64,000 nucleotides of DNA from Welwitschia mirabilis (GCA_051453625.1 JBOZIK010000001.1:75539107-75603106), one strand, 5' to 3'. Positions 11,613 through 25,050 are shown, counted from the first letter of the stretch. A program made the numbers and translations. Notes: generated by a model not told the origin, from the sequence alone.

Positions 11613-12815
11613 TGTTAGATGGCAAACTTGGTCATATTTAGTGAGCCTATTAAGTATGATTATAGGAATTTTAATAGGCTTAATGATTTAATGATAATTT
11701 TCCATGTCAAGGATACTAGATAAAGAATTAAGCATAATATAAATGGAAAAAGGGTAATTATAAAGAATTTGGAAAAAGCATGTTGTAAGCAGTGATGGCA
11801 TAAGAGACATGTGGTATGTGGAAGTGATATGATAACAACATTAAAGCCACAAGATCGTATCAGTCAGTAAAGTTTTATCATGATTTAAAAGTCAAGTGTC
11901 TAACTCATTATAATAAACTCCACCTAAACATAAGAAGATGAAGATTCCACCTAACATAAGAAGATGAAGATTCCAACTAATCCTACAAGATAAGTAATCT
12001 TATCTATCTGACCTAAGTGATATGTCAAGCATGGTAGCTACCACCTACCACTACAACCTAAATTATCTTAATCATCTTAATCCTATCCTATCCCATGAAA
12101 GGGCAATAAGCCATACTTTATAAGATCATTTAAGCATTAAATTCACTTATAACATTATAGCATTTTGTGGAAAGGGATCCATCTACTTGTGAGAAGAGAT
12201 ACTATTAGTATTAGTTAAGTATCCTCCATTGAGGGGCTATTACTTGTAAGTGGATATATGAAAGTATATTTTAATTAATAAAGTGTGCTTTCTTTATCTC
12301 AATTATATCTCTTTTTCTCTTTCTTATATCTCATATTGATGTTAATTTAATACTATAATAGATTAGATCTAATATTAACATTGGATATAAGGGCCAACTT
12401 GGGTAATAACAAGTTGGTATAATCGGTTAAGTTGATTGCATTTAGGTAACTTTAATTTTCATTACATTGTATTTTCAGCTTTTACTATATATCATTCATT
12501 TCATTCCATCATGTTCATGGTTAACTTCATTTTACTTAATTAAAGATACCAAAGAAATCATTTCATTTTATTTTGAAGGAATGAATCTTTTTAATACTTT
12601 GAACACTTTACTAGTTTATGACATTTGGATTACACCCAATACTAGCATTTGTGCTATGCTAAGAATAGGTTAAATTAATAAATTAAAAATATATCTCTAG
12701 TGCATATTGGGAAAAAAAATCACATTAGTACTATTGACTTGCTATTATATTTATCGATTCATTAAATCACATGGATTTTTTAAGTATTCTGTTATAGAGT
12801 TATGTCTTGGAAGCA
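11613..12815 (+). repeat. LTR of ATH-4 (about 1.2 kb)
   Basis: Begins TGTTAGATGGCAAACTTGG after aatgaggggcta and ends ..aagca at 12815 before a primer-site-like sequence. It carries the shared LTR core (atccatctacttgtgag, taagtatcctccattgagg, ggctattacttgtaag). Inside, near 11927-11977, a roughly 27-base unit (cacctaacataagaagatg..) is present twice in tandem. It differs from the ATH-1 LTR enough to be another subfamily. Confidence 0.75.
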
Positions 12816-12838
12816 TTAAGTGTCATTGTTAAAATGTT
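12816..12838 (+). other. Primer-binding-site-like sequence after the ATH-4 LTR
   Basis: The sequence ttaagtgtcattgttaaaa closely matches the ATH-2 primer site (ttttagtgtcattgctaagg) with mostly transition differences, and sits directly after an LTR-terminal CA. A purine tract before and a primer site after the same LTR is unexpected for a plain 3' LTR. Confidence 0.55.
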
Positions 12839-14476
12839 GATACCTTCTTATAGCTAAAAGATATGCTTATGATTGATTAGTTCTTATCTTTTTACATGTA
12901 ACCACTTTTTGTAAACATAAAACAAGTGTTGGCTGTTTTCTCTAGAAAAGATTAGATGTTTCCTCTTTCTAAAATAAAAAGTACAAAACTATAGCATTTA
13001 GATTTCTAAAGATAAATTAGTTATAATTATTATAATATAAGAATGAATTTAGATGATTTAAAGTCTTAGGATTCATCTTATTAAAACTTAGAGTTATGAT
13101 AAGTACATGACTTACTTAGCTCACTCTATAAATTTTCTCTTCCTTAGGTTGCTTACTAATTATCATTAACATAATTTTTTAAAACTTAACAATATCAATT
13201 CTAGTAACTTTAATAATTACAATTAATAATTAATATGTTGTAGTTCCCTTAACCAAGATCAATTGTAATCATTTATACATCCTTTGTAGTCACATTGATT
13301 CTTAGAAAACTATGCTACTTATGTAAACACACATTACAAACTTCATAATTTTGTTTTAGTTTTGAATCATAGTGGTTATAAGTAGGATATCTAAAGAAAT
13401 CATGTGCTAAAAGCTAATGATATCAACTATGTATTAGTAAATCATCTTATTCAAAATGACATTATCATTATCATCTAATAAGATCATAGAATTATATGGA
13501 ATTATTAATATATGATGCTAAGAGATTTTTAAGATTTACCTCATATATTAGTTTCACATTTTTTTATAGTTTTATGCATAGATATAAAAGATATTTTAGG
13601 TATGTATTTTTTTTACTTAAAGATTAGACTATTCTTTATTTCTTTTACAATATTTATTTTAAGTACAACATTATAACTTATAAATGAAAAAAGCTAGTAA
13701 ACACACAAATTATATAATAATTTTTAATCAGGAATAAGGACTTTTTAGAAACAAGAGTACTAAATCTTAATTTTTTTCCATAATTTGAAATATTTAAAAA
13801 ATTTGCACTATCTTTCAAGGTTAAGGTAGTAATTTAAAATAAATAAATTAGCACATCTTGTTATAACATAGTTATGTATAATTGTAATTTTCTTTTGGAA
13901 ACTACAAATATCTCTTAGAGCATATAAATTTTTGGAAAAGGATGGAAAAAAATGTTTTAAATATAAAGGGATTTAAAAAAAAAAAAGGATTAAGACATTA
14001 TAGATTCTCCTCGTCAATATAATTCTACTAAATAGTCTAAATTTGAGTTAAAGGTATTACATTAAGTACCAATTAGATTTGTAAATACATAATATATTTG
14101 AAATATCATGAAGTACTAACATTAGATATGTTATATCGTTTAGTGAATTATAGGAAATACTAGGATAAGATGAAATATTTCATAAACACTAATACATTAA
14201 CCTTCTAAATGATAATAATGCATTGAATGAATATATTTAGATAGTAGATGCAAAATAATAATTGAAATTTACTATTTCATAACTAATAATCATAGTTTTA
14301 TTAATGATGGAAGAAAATTTAGATCATTGAAATCATAGAGGAGGAGTAAATGAGCTCCATCAAATAAAATTTTAAATAAAATTATCAAATAATGTGATTT
14401 CCTAACCTAGGTATATCCACACACAGAGGATAGCTTCTACTTACATATTCACATATTCTTAACCTATAAAAAGGTT
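12839..14476. other. Unrecognised AT-rich stretch
   Basis: No credible gene or domain seen on either strand. If the LTR before it is a 5' LTR, this would be leader/gag sequence of another copy, but no zinc knuckle or capsid motif is visible. Confidence 0.5.
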
Positions 14477-14660
14477 ATGGCTTTTTAGTGTCCCACAACC
14501 TTATGATAAATGAGAGTCTTCTTGCAAGGTAAAATTCTCTCCCTCTTAAGGGAATAGTGGTTTTCATAGGTTCATCACGAACCTTCATAATAGTGAGAGT
14601 TTTCTCATAAGGCATCACTCTTTTCTTTGTAAGGAAATAATGGCTTTCTAGCTCACCAAT
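14477..14660 (+). repeat. Tandem repeat of about 80-83 bp, two and a partial third copy
   Basis: Anchor motifs recur at regular spacing: atggcttttta (14477), agtggttttcatagg (14556) and atggctttcta (14640). Each unit continues into a ..gagagt.ttctc... segment and then a ctcttt/ctctcc..aaggga motif. The middle unit holds a short palindrome, aggttc-atcac-gaacct, near 14568-14584. Copies differ by many substitutions, so it is old. Confidence 0.65.
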
Positions 14661-16812
14661 AACATTACATTGAACAAGTGCCTAAAAGCACAATTAAAAT
14701 GCATGTCCTACAAGTTTTTCCTTTCAAATCCTTTGATATTCAAGGATGGACTTACAATAATATTTAATAAAAATATAGTTCACAATACAAACCATAAGAA
14801 TGAACTTACAACAATATTTACTCAGATAGTTTACAATATAAATCATAAGAAAAAAATAACAACAAGCCTCAAGATATTACATATTTAAGTTTATTGTTGA
14901 TGTTGTTATCATCATAAGTATGAATGAAGATAACAACAATGTAGTTCCAAGATTAAAATATGAAATCAATACAAGCTTCTTACTAATGATGCTTTCATTC
15001 TTCATGAAAAGTTTCATTTACTTGTAAATTTGTTGTTATTAATTTGATTATTGAGTATTAAGATTCAAAGATGAATCTTCATTTTAGTTCCAAAAAAAAA
15101 AAAATTCTTCTTTATTTTATAATGTTGAAGATTTGTATGGTTAAGGAAGATGTAGCCATTTGGACTTAAAACCATTGCATAATGAATAGGAAATGTCTAA
15201 GCATTAGGCGCATACCTTTGGTTGTGATCGACATGAACTTTGATCCAAAATGTCTTCAATTCTATAGATGTTTATTAATAGTTATATAATTTCACCTTGT
15301 AGACATCATTAGTCAATCTATCCAAATTTTGATGAATTTTACTTTACAGTATTCTTAGGACTTCATAATCATGAATATGTGATGTATAAGTTTATAGATC
15401 ACTTGAAATCCAAGATATTAATAAAAAAAACCAAAAAAAACATACCTCTATTACTTAGTACAAACATCTTTAAATATATATACATCTTGATCTATATCTA
15501 GTTCACCTTTTAGTTTAGTCATTTTTGAGCCTAGGACTTGATTTTAGTACATTTAAGAAATCTTCAACTATCCATACGTCTTTACTTAAGACATCTTTAA
15601 TATTTAATATGTATTTAAAAATTTGATCTTGTAGTTTTAGAATTTGATCCTTTTCATGAAATGTTACCTCTAAAGATTCATCATGATCTAGTGTCTATCA
15701 AGGTCTAATGTTCTTATAAAGATCTATCTACACAATGACAAATAATATTTGACAAGTGGAATCATCAAAACTAGATTTATCAAGAAAATAATAAATACAA
15801 TTATATATTAAACTATATTTACCAATGATGCAAACTTCATAGAAAATAATAATTTAGTACAAAATGATAGTCAATCCTATTAAGGATGATGCTTCATCGA
15901 TCAAGCATTTTCTTATACCTAGAAAGAATAAAATAAACACTTAAACCTTCATAATAAGATAATCCCTTATGATAATCATAGGAAATCTACATTTAAAATG
16001 ATAAAAGTTTTATTTGAATGATGGATTAATTTATCATGATCATGATATAATTTACCTTTGAGATAGAGATTTATTATATAGCATTCCTTAAGGTTGTAGT
16101 TAGGTTATAGGAGTTAGGTAGTTTTTTTAAGCTTTAGTTTAGGGCTTCTACTAATAAATTTATTTTATCTCCATGAAAGTTTATTCTTTATTTTGTAATT
16201 TACTTCTTTTTTGATCTGCTATTAGTAAGAATTCTAGTGGATTTACTAACTTAGATGATGTTAATAATTCCTTTTGATTGTTTTGATTTTATAAAATTTA
16301 AGTAGCATAGGATAACTTCTAAAATAAAAACCATAACTTAGTGAGTTTTAATAATAGTTTTAGAAATTAAAGGGTCAAACATAGTTAAAAATATTTTAAT
16401 AAAAAATATTTCAATAATAACTATAGCATTATAATATTAAAATATGTTATTTTATAAAGTTTAAAGACCCAAGTATGTAAAAATTATATTGCAAATACAC
16501 CTTTCAACTAACTAGTTACCAGTTCCTTAGCAAACATATAGTGGTATTAAGTTAAAATGGCCACTTAACATTTAAAAAAATTTATTTAGTTACCACATTA
16601 AAAATTTAAAATAAAAGGAAAATCAATTTTGCAATAAGATGGATACAGATATATTTCATATATTAACATGATTTTCTTTGAAAATTAAATTAAAAAGTAA
16701 AGAAAAGTTTATACATTTTAAGATTTATTTCATTTATAATTTTTGAATTAATAAAACAAAATTCTAAAAAAGTGAAAATGTGTAATTTTATGTAGAAGTT
16801 ACTTTCTCCTAG
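14661..16812. other. Unrecognised AT-rich stretch
   Basis: Only short open stretches (for example 14670-14888) without recognisable domains. Nothing supportable seen. Confidence 0.5.
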
Positions 16813-17196
16813 ATGACCATAGACATTGTTCTTAATTTTAAAATAGGTTGGAAAAATAGAAAAGATACAGAGAAAGCCTTTCTTAAAGGAACAACGCAAT
16901 TTTTTAATTACTTAGACTTGAAAATATTACATAAGAATAGAGATAAGAAAGTAGAAAGAAAGAAGCAAAAAAGAAAGAATTATCAATTAAATAAAGGGAT
17001 ACTTCATAGGTGGAAGACTCCTATGCTATATAGTGATAAGGCTTCTTTAGATAACATCAAATATATGCATACCTTCTCTATGATTTATTCTCATTATAAT
17101 ATAGATAATTTAAGCCTAATTATTATGTCTTCTTTAAATTATTTCTATGATTTTCGTTTTCCCTTGAAAGGAAGTATGAGTTTCCATCTTTATTAA
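16813..17196 (+). CDS. Unrecognised 127-residue open reading frame
   Basis: The longest gap-free ATG-to-stop frame I see in this region. The product is basic in the middle (DKKVERKKQKRKN at about residues 64-76), with no signal peptide, membrane segment or known motif that I recognise. No promoter, intron or neighbour supports expression. It lies next to LTR-like sequence at 17.2-17.4 kb, so it may be chance or the edge of a decayed element. Not assigned a function. Confidence 0.15.
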   Translation: MTIDIVLNFKIGWKNRKDTEKAFLKGTTQFFNYLDLKILHKNRDKKVERKKQKRKNYQLNKGILHRWKTPMLYSDKASLDNIKYMHTFSMIYSHYNIDNLSLIIMSSLNYFYDFRFPLKGSMSFHLY

Positions 17197-17207
17197 GAAT
17201 AAGGTGG

Positions 17208-17450
17208 TGATAATGGTAGTCTTACTAAGGCACTAAAGTCTTACCATTGTAGTACACTTAGGGTCAAGAAAAGCTTAATGAAACCTATCTTAATATGATT
17301 GTCTATAAAAGAAAGTTTTTACTATTATAATAAAAAATAAAAATTAAGTTATAAAATGTTTCTTTTCTTATGGATTATTTAAGTGTCTTTTACATTTTCA
17401 TTTTTCTTAATCAAGTACCTTTTGCATTTGGTGTCAGAACCAAGATAGGA
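17208..17450 (+). repeat. Possible short LTR end with primer site and TATA-like box
   Basis: The segment contains tctataaaagaaag near 17310 and ends ..ccttttgca followed by tttggtgtcagaaccaag at about 17430. That resembles the initiator-Met primer site TGGTATCAGAGC used by many plant copia elements. The 5' edge (tgataatgg at 17208) is a guess. No coding domain follows. Could be a TRIM-like or truncated element. Confidence 0.35.
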
Positions 17451-18499
17451 TATTTAATATTCATGGGAGCTTGCGTTTTCTTACATGTGTTTTACATGCT
17501 TCTTTTTATACAAAATTATTTTTTCTTAGATATAGTTTTTTTTATCTTCATAGTACTTTTTTCTTGGATGTGATTCATTCTTTGCGTGACATTTTCTAGT
17601 GTTGCAAGTTTTAGAATAGGTGTGATAATAACTATAAGTTCCATTCTTTAAATATCTTTTAATTATCCTTAGTATAAAAATATAGTAATAGAGGGAGTTG
17701 AGTCTCATCCATCTTGGAAGCTAGAAAATGATAAGCAACAAACATTAGTTGCAAAGCATTTTTGTAAATCCTTAAAAAAAATAGTGCCATAATTGCACTA
17801 ATGCTTTCTATTTTAGATACAGAATATGACTAATATGACTTCTAGTTATACTTCAATTCATATCACTTATTTTGAAGATGTTGCTACTACTTATTTTGAA
17901 ATTATACTACATCCACTAATTCTATTTTATTCTTCTCTTATTATTTATTCTTTTCTTGATTTTTGATCATAGAATGGAGTGTGCATCCTTATTTTTTCAC
18001 TTGCTTATTTTATCAATTATAATTATATCTCTCAAATAATTTTATTTCTATATCATCTCTTCTTATAATCTAAATTGTTTAAAAGGAGGGCAAAAAGGAT
18101 TTTTAGAGCTAGAATCTGGAAATGATAATGCATGATTATATGAATCCTCATTTATGTTGTTTATATGGTTACATGTTTTGTGATTGAATTATTTTAAATA
18201 AGAGAGCTGGTACTACAGTAATCCCACATCAATCTCTTTTGCATCACTTTTTTATTTTTTTCTTTATACATTGCAATTCATCTTGGGTGAGAGACCATGT
18301 ACAACAATTTCAAGAATGTTTAAGGTAGGCTTATATTCATTTTTATGATTAGTACATGCAATAAACTTATAAGGTTACTAATAATACATACAATATAGGT
18401 GAGTTTATTCATTGCTCCTATTGATGCCAACAACATTAGTTTCATGGAATTCCTAAACAAATATAATTTTCTTTCATTTGACTAAATAGATGTGGATTC
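17451..18499. other. Unrecognised AT-rich stretch
   Basis: A purine-rich run aaaaggagggcaaaaagg near 18080 resembles a polypurine tract, but no LTR start could be matched after it. Nothing else supportable seen. Confidence 0.4.
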
Positions 18500-19390
18500 A
18501 TTCAACTCATGTAATAACCTAATATTCCCATCCATCATGGCTCACATGTAAACTACTTTATAAATAATATCCATCATTAATATCTAAGTACTAAAACTAT
18601 AAGATGTAAATAAAGGAAAATTTTCAAACAAGAATTAAATGCTAGTGGTAGTTATAACACTTTATTAAATAAGAAATTATGAATTCACTAGATCTTTTGA
18701 TTGAATGTTTAAAGAAATTTTTACCTTGATTAATATTCTAGCTAAATTTTATTGCCATATCCACCTAAATCCCCTAAAATAAATATAGTTGCTACATCCC
18801 ATTTTTCATACGAAAGGCATGACATCACCTATGTTGATAACTCTTAATTATAATTCAAATTTACTAGATGCACTCTTTCATCTTTGTACTTTTCTTCAAG
18901 GAAACCAAAACAAATTTACCTATTTATACTATAGCATAAGGCACTAAAAAAACTCATATTTCACTTAATTTTAAATGAGAAAAGAGTTCTATAAGATTTT
19001 CTTTATATTTCTAGACATTAGAATTCATCCTCTATTATATATTATATATAAGATACACATGTAAAATTTCAAACATTTTAACAGTCTGCCATTGAGCATG
19101 TATGTAGCTCATTTTTGGTATTCCTTTAGCTCTTTCTATGCACATCTAATGTGTGCTAGGATTTAACTCATTTTAGTGAATATTTTTTTTAGTGCATTTT
19201 TGAGCTTTTCTACATAATTGTGAGTCTTTATGATTTTTAATCTATTACCATCTTAAAAATAACTCTTTTATTAGATTTAGTTAAGTTGGAATGTGAAGAA
19301 ATCTCCACTTTATCTGATGTGTTTTGCATATAGATCTCGCTCTCACTTGTAACTGGGATAGATCAAGAAAATTTTGGGATGTTAAGTAAG
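18500..19390 (-). repeat. Possible chromovirus LTR, - strand
   Basis: Read on the - strand from about 19388, the sequence starts ..ttaacatcccaaaattttc, reminiscent of LTRs of Tekay/Reina-type chromoviruses that begin TGTAACACCC/ATCCC. Further along it has gtgatgtcatgcctttcg. A chromovirus pol in the same orientation lies at 23.8-26.6 kb, so this could be its 3' LTR, but 4.4 kb of other sequence intervenes and no second LTR was found for comparison. Confidence 0.3.
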
Positions 19391-20816
19391 ATTCACATTA
19401 TTTAACTATAATTTCCCTTTTTATTTTGTTTTTGGATTTGTTTTTAAACTTAATGTTACTTAAATAAAGGAAAAATTAAATTTTTAAAATAAGAAGATCT
19501 TGATTTTAGCCTTTTCACAAATAAATTTGTACTTAGTATAATAATTCAACTCAGATAAAGAAAATTAAGTATAAATAGTTTAAATTAAAGAATAAAGAAA
19601 TAACCTAGTTCAAGTTATATATATAGTAGACGTACATGAGTGTAAAACTAATAGAATACTTCATATGAATTCATATGAAAATATTACGATTGTCTTATCA
19701 AATTATCACTTTACATAATAAAATAGCTATTTATCCTAAGTGACATACAATAAATTAATACACATCAATTATTATTATAATGAAGGACTACATGTGTGAA
19801 AGAATAATTTCGAAAGATATGGAAAAAAATGTAATACAATAAAAATATATAACATTTTATAAATAATGATGATGATTCTAAAGATTTTTTATAACTTAAA
19901 TAAAGAAGAATGATAGTTTAAGTAGATGAATCTACTAAAGTCATTTTCATACAAAACTTTCTCCCTTAAAACATTCATTACATGGAATAATATAATGTGT
20001 ATTTAAATGAGTAATTAAAACATTACAATAAAATCCATTCAAAAGGTACAAGAAATTTAAATCAAAATATGATACTTAAAAAATAATATTCTTCAAATTG
20101 ACATAGCAAATAATTTCACATAAATAAGATTTTTACTAAATTTTGGTACATTTAACTAGAAATATAACTCTTGATTTATCATAAAATGAAATAAAAAATA
20201 AAAAATATAAATTAGATTATAAATAAACAAGTAATTTAAAAAACCAACATATGAGTGTTTATTAATCTACATAATAATTAGTAAGTTACAAGTTATTTTG
20301 ATTGATAGAAATAGAGAAAAGAAAGAAGAGAGAAGAAAGGGAGAGAATAAGTTTAAAAGAATGGACTTAGAAATTATCAAAACCTATAAAATGCTAAAAA
20401 TATGTTCTAAAACAAGTTCCTAAAATGAAACATTCAAAATCAATTAGAATCTATTGAAACTGATAGAAATAATTCATCAAGAAAAACAACAAAAATTACA
20501 GTCAATCCTACTTTAACTAAGAATACTAAGAAACATAGAAATATTTAGAAAACATTGATTTCATATTATAAAAATCATTACATAATATTACATTATACAA
20601 TATTAAACTAGCAAAAACACATAAATAATGATAGAAAAGTTCATAGTATAAAAAGAAGAAAATTAATCTTTTTCATTTTAGAAAACATTTCCAATAAAAT
20701 TGTAGCTTTTTAGAGAACTTTCTAAGTAAAATTATAAATTTGAGTGTAAATGTCCTCAAAAAGGTTTTAAATATGAATTTTGATTTTGAATCTTTAATGA
20801 TAAATGTTTTTAAATT
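19391..20816. other. Unrecognised AT-rich stretch
   Basis: No gene, repeat unit or domain recognised on either strand. Confidence 0.5.
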
Positions 20817-21268
20817 ATCAAAAAAAAGCTATTAAGAAAATTTAGAATCACTAGAGTTATAAGAAAAGAGTTATGATTAAAACAAGCATTGAAATTTACT
20901 AGNNNNNNNNNNNNNNNNNNNNNNNNNNNNNNNNNNNNNNNNNNNNNNNNNNNNNNNNNNNNNNNNNNNNNNNNNNNNNNNNNNNNNNNNNNNNNNNNNN
21001 NNNNNNNNNNNNNNNNNNNNNNNNNNNNNNNNNNNNNNNNNNNNNNNNNNNNNNNNNNNNNNNNNNNNNNNNNNNNNNNNNNNNNNNNNNNNNNNNNNNN
21101 NNNNNNNNNNNNNNNNNNNNNNNNNNNNNNNNNNNNNNNNNNNNNNNNNNNNNNNNNNNNNNNNNNNNNNNNNNNNNNNNNNATCGAAAAAAAGCTATTA
21201 ACAAAATTTAGAATCACTAGAGTTATAAGAAAAGAGTTATGATCAAAACAAGCATTGAAATTTACTAG
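20817..21268 (+). repeat. 86-base near-identical duplication flanking an assembly gap
   Basis: Bases 20817-20902 (aaaaagctattaagaaaatt .. gaaatttactag) recur at 21183-21268 with only about three substitutions. The 280 bases between them (20903-21182) are N. The repeat ends exactly at the left gap edge and starts exactly at the right edge. This is the pattern of two contig ends that overlap but were not merged. A real tandem repeat is less likely. Confidence 0.85.
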
Positions 21269-23341
21269 TCTCTTATAATTTTGAGAAGAAGATAAAAAAA
21301 GAGAGAGGAATAAATTTACAAAGTGAATAATTTAAATTTAAAATATCCAAATAATACTATTATTAAAAATAAAAAGGTATAAATTCATCATTATTTGCTT
21401 AGGAAGAAAGGTGAAATCCTAATAAAAAGTATAAGAAGAAATGAAAAGAATGAAGAAAATAAGAGAGAAGCGTAATAGAGTGATGATATATATAAAATTT
21501 AAATCTGATATATTAGGTATTAGATGTACAAAAATCCAATTATCACTAACTATGCAACATGATATAAGAATTCTAGTCAAACTAAAAGAAAGTCATAATG
21601 AAAATGCATACATCAAGTAAATAAAAACATAGTAATATAAGAGAAAAGGACATTTAATAGTTTCAAATGAAATTAATACATTTTTTATTATTATTCAACC
21701 TAATTTATTATAATATTTGATGCCTTCTTATCCTCCTACACCACTTGTTCACATGTGGTATAACACCTCTGTAATATGCTCTAAAGGAATGAAAATGAAG
21801 GAAAAGGTAATAGAAAATGGAATATTAGAGGGTGTAGAAGGATGAAAATAAATGTTATATTAGTAAAATATGAAAATAAATAATGTAAAAATGTTTTAAT
21901 GTTATATAAATTAAAGATCAACTTGAAAGTAAAGACAACTGAGAGAAATGAACTAGAAAATATCCTTCCAATGCTTGAAAATGGCTTGAATTCAACTTGA
22001 GAGCATTAAAATATCATAAATTTGGTATTTCAACATTATGATATGAGTTTATAAATTAAGGTTGGATTTTTATTAGTGCATTTGATTCAGTTTCAAGTCA
22101 AGTAATTGCCATAACCATTAATTTTCTACATGTAAATCATGCCTTATATTTGAAAACTATCTTATGATGCTACAACACTATTTATCATTAAAGTAGCATT
22201 ATAGCTTCATAGATAGTTTAAAAATAATTGTCTAAACTTTTAAAAATTAATTTAATTCAATGTTATCTTTTTTAAGTTATATTATATGAACATTAAAAAA
22301 TGACTAGGAATGAATAAATTATGCCTTCCAGAATGCAAGTTTTCAAGGTCCTGATATTTAAAAGGATCTGATATTATCTAATCTCATCCATTCCTTATTA
22401 AAATGAGTTAATATCATCATAATAGCAAGTGGATGAGATACGATAATGAAAAATAGACTATAAAAATCTATAGAGAAAATAGGCTAAAGTAGTTTTTCAT
22501 GCTCTGCATTTATGCTATTAATCTCCATCTCTTACTCATGATCATCAAAAATAACTTTAAAATAGATGATAATGCATTATTTTAATCTAATCAATTATCT
22601 GAGATCTTTTTCACCTCAAAAACACAAAAATACCTTTAAGTAAATTATTATAATTAAAAAAAAGAAAAATTATGACTATTAATATCTTAATTCATAAAAA
22701 ATTTAGGATTCGTTACATTTTACAACTAGTCTTCTTGTATGTATCATGTAAGTGATGATGGTAAGAGGAATGTGGGTTACTAATAATGTGACATTTTTAT
22801 TATCATTTCGTAAAATTAAGTAAAAGGTTTTACAAAGATCTAAGAATGTAATTTAGAGATAAAAAGGTTAAAAATAATGATAATGTTTGTTTAAGATAAT
22901 AAAAAAATAATAGAAGTAAAAAAAAAAGAGCATTTTAACTTAGCTTTATTTAATATAGTCAAACTTGGATCTTAAGGCTTCATTAATGCCAAATGCAAGG
23001 CCTTGGTACAACACCTAGATAGGTCATATTACCTTCAAGATTCAGCCTATGGGATCACTAGGAAGCTATCTTAATTCATCAAGGAATCAATATAACCTAT
23101 GCAAATCCCATGCATACCTTCACTTTTTCAATTACCCCTTTTTAATATAAATGAAATGTCCCATCCTTTTATAATAATTTTTTACAATGGTCATATCCTT
23201 GTATAAAGATTACATTCTTAACTAAACTTTTTGACTATTTAACTAATTTTGATAAAATCTAAAAATATTTGGAAATGTTATAGGCTCCCGTTCTTAAGTT
23301 TGCTATTCATCTTGAAACTACTATTAATTCATGAGGATAAC
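21269..23341. other. Unrecognised AT-rich stretch
   Basis: No domain recognised. The stretch 22940-23110 is slightly richer in G+C but shows no open frame of note. Confidence 0.5.
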
Positions 23342-23751
23342 NNNNNNNNNNNNNNNNNNNNNNNNNNNNNNNNNNNNNNNNNNNNNNNNNNNNNNNNNNN
23401 NNNNNNNNNNNNNNNNNNNNNNNNNNNNNNNNNNNNNNNNNNNNNNNNNNNNNNNNNNNNNNNNNNNNNNNNNNNNNNNNNNNNNNNNNNNNNNNNNNNN
23501 NNNNNNNNNNNNNNNNNNNNNNNNNNNNNNNNNNNNNNNNNNNNNNNNNNNNNNNNNNNNNNNNNNNNNNNNNNNNNNNNNNNNNNNNNNNNNNNNNNNN
23601 NNNNNNNNNNNNNNNNNNNNNNNNNNNNNNNNNNNNNNNNNNNNNNNNNNNNNNNNNNNNNNNNNNNNNNNNNNNNNNNNNNNNNNNNNNNNNNNNNNNN
23701 NNNNNNNNNNNNNNNNNNNNNNNNNNNNNNNNNNNNNNNNNNNNNNNNNNN
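23342..23751. other. Assembly gap (410 N)
   Basis: Run of N. Open frames reported across it are artefacts of translating N. Confidence 0.99.
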
Positions 23752-23814
23752 TTTTCTGAGTGGTATTAGCTTTAAAATCCTTATCCTTATCATGTTCTTT
23801 TGGATTAATTAGTA

Positions 23815-25050
23815 TAAATTAATTTTCATCATCAAGTTGAAGTAATTATAAATAACTTTGCTTTATAAAATTTTCATTTTTTAAGCTATACTATTCATAG
23901 TAGGATCATTCAACTAAGATCTCCTTTATGATTTTTACTCTTAATTTGTTTTCTCAGTGTTTTTTAATATTAATAAATTTTATTATGAAAGTAAGATTTG
24001 ATATTACTAGAAGTTGTTCCCAATTAATAATGTAGCCATTAAACTTTACTAAGTAGTATGGTTTAAGGAGATTGACATGAAACACTAGGTAAATGTGAGT
24101 ACATCACTCGAGAAGGTGTAGTTTATATGCTAAACCTCCTATCCTTTAGATAATATGAAAGAGTCCAAAAAAATATGGAGCTCATTTTTCATATTTACTA
24201 CGTTTCATGGATGTCCTTTTTAGGTTTGCTCTTACTAACATTTCATCTAACTTGAAAAATTCAATGGGAATTCTTCTTGTTGAATATTTTTTGGTATCTA
24301 TCTTGTGCCAATTATAACTATTTCTATACTTTTTTGATTACTTCTTCCATTTTTAGGATTTTTTATTTTTGTTCTCTAGTTATTTAAGTTTGATTTGTCT
24401 AAGTATTAGGTGTTTCATAGTTTATACCATATATAGCCTCAAATGATAAACATTTAGTTGATGCTTGATAACCTTGGTTGTATGAAAATTCTACTAAATG
24501 GAAATAGTCCTCTCATTTTCCAAGCTTACCTACTAAATGGCTTCTTAGAATGTCTTCTAAGATGTAGTCTATCATTTATATTTATTCATCTAATTCAAGT
24601 TGAAAGGCTGTACTAAAATGCACTTAGGTTTCTAATTATTTAAAGAATTCTTATCAAAAATTTAATATAAATTTTGAATCTCTATTTAAGACGATAATTT
24701 TTGAAACTTCATGTAATCTAAATACTTTCCTTATAAATTAGTTTGTAATTTCTTTTATTGTGGTTGTTGTTCTAGTTGGAATAAAGTAAGTTGCCTCATC
24801 TAATTGATCCACAAATATAAATATTGCATCATGTAATTTAAATATGTTTGGTGATCCTGTGATGAAATCCATGGTAATTTCTTTCCACTTTTAAAATGAA
24901 TTTACAAGGATTTAAAAAGTGTTATTAGCTTTTGTTGTTCCAATTTGATACTTTAGCATACTAGATAATTTTTAATTAATTCCTTAATTTTCTCCTTTAT
25001 TCCTAGTCAATAATACTATTTATGTAGAGTAATGTTTGATTTAGTGAATT
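23815..25050 (-). pseudogene. Chromovirus integrase with C-terminal region and possible chromodomain
   Basis: Read on the - strand: the integrase core shows KWKEITMDFITGSPN and IFVDQLDEATYFIPT near 24770-24890, with the first catalytic Asp kept. The C-terminal segment near 24060-24200 reads PYFFGLFHII, GGLAYKLHL, then VFHVNLLKPYY, which is typical of chromovirus integrases. Beyond that, ILVEWSYYE and LLQLDDEN near 23820-23930 resemble a decayed chromodomain, the module that targets insertion to particular chromatin. Frameshifts and stops are frequent. Confidence 0.78.

Noticed and set aside
19020-19070. TA-rich run as an origin or matrix-attachment site
   Set aside because: Simple AT composition is common throughout the window; no specific motif supports it.
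20810-21242. Open frames of 101-135 codons around 20.8-21.2 kb
   Set aside because: They consist mainly of translated N; only a few real codons at each end.
23249-23812. Open frames of 142-187 codons across the 23.3-23.75 kb gap
   Set aside because: Same artefact: most of the length is N.
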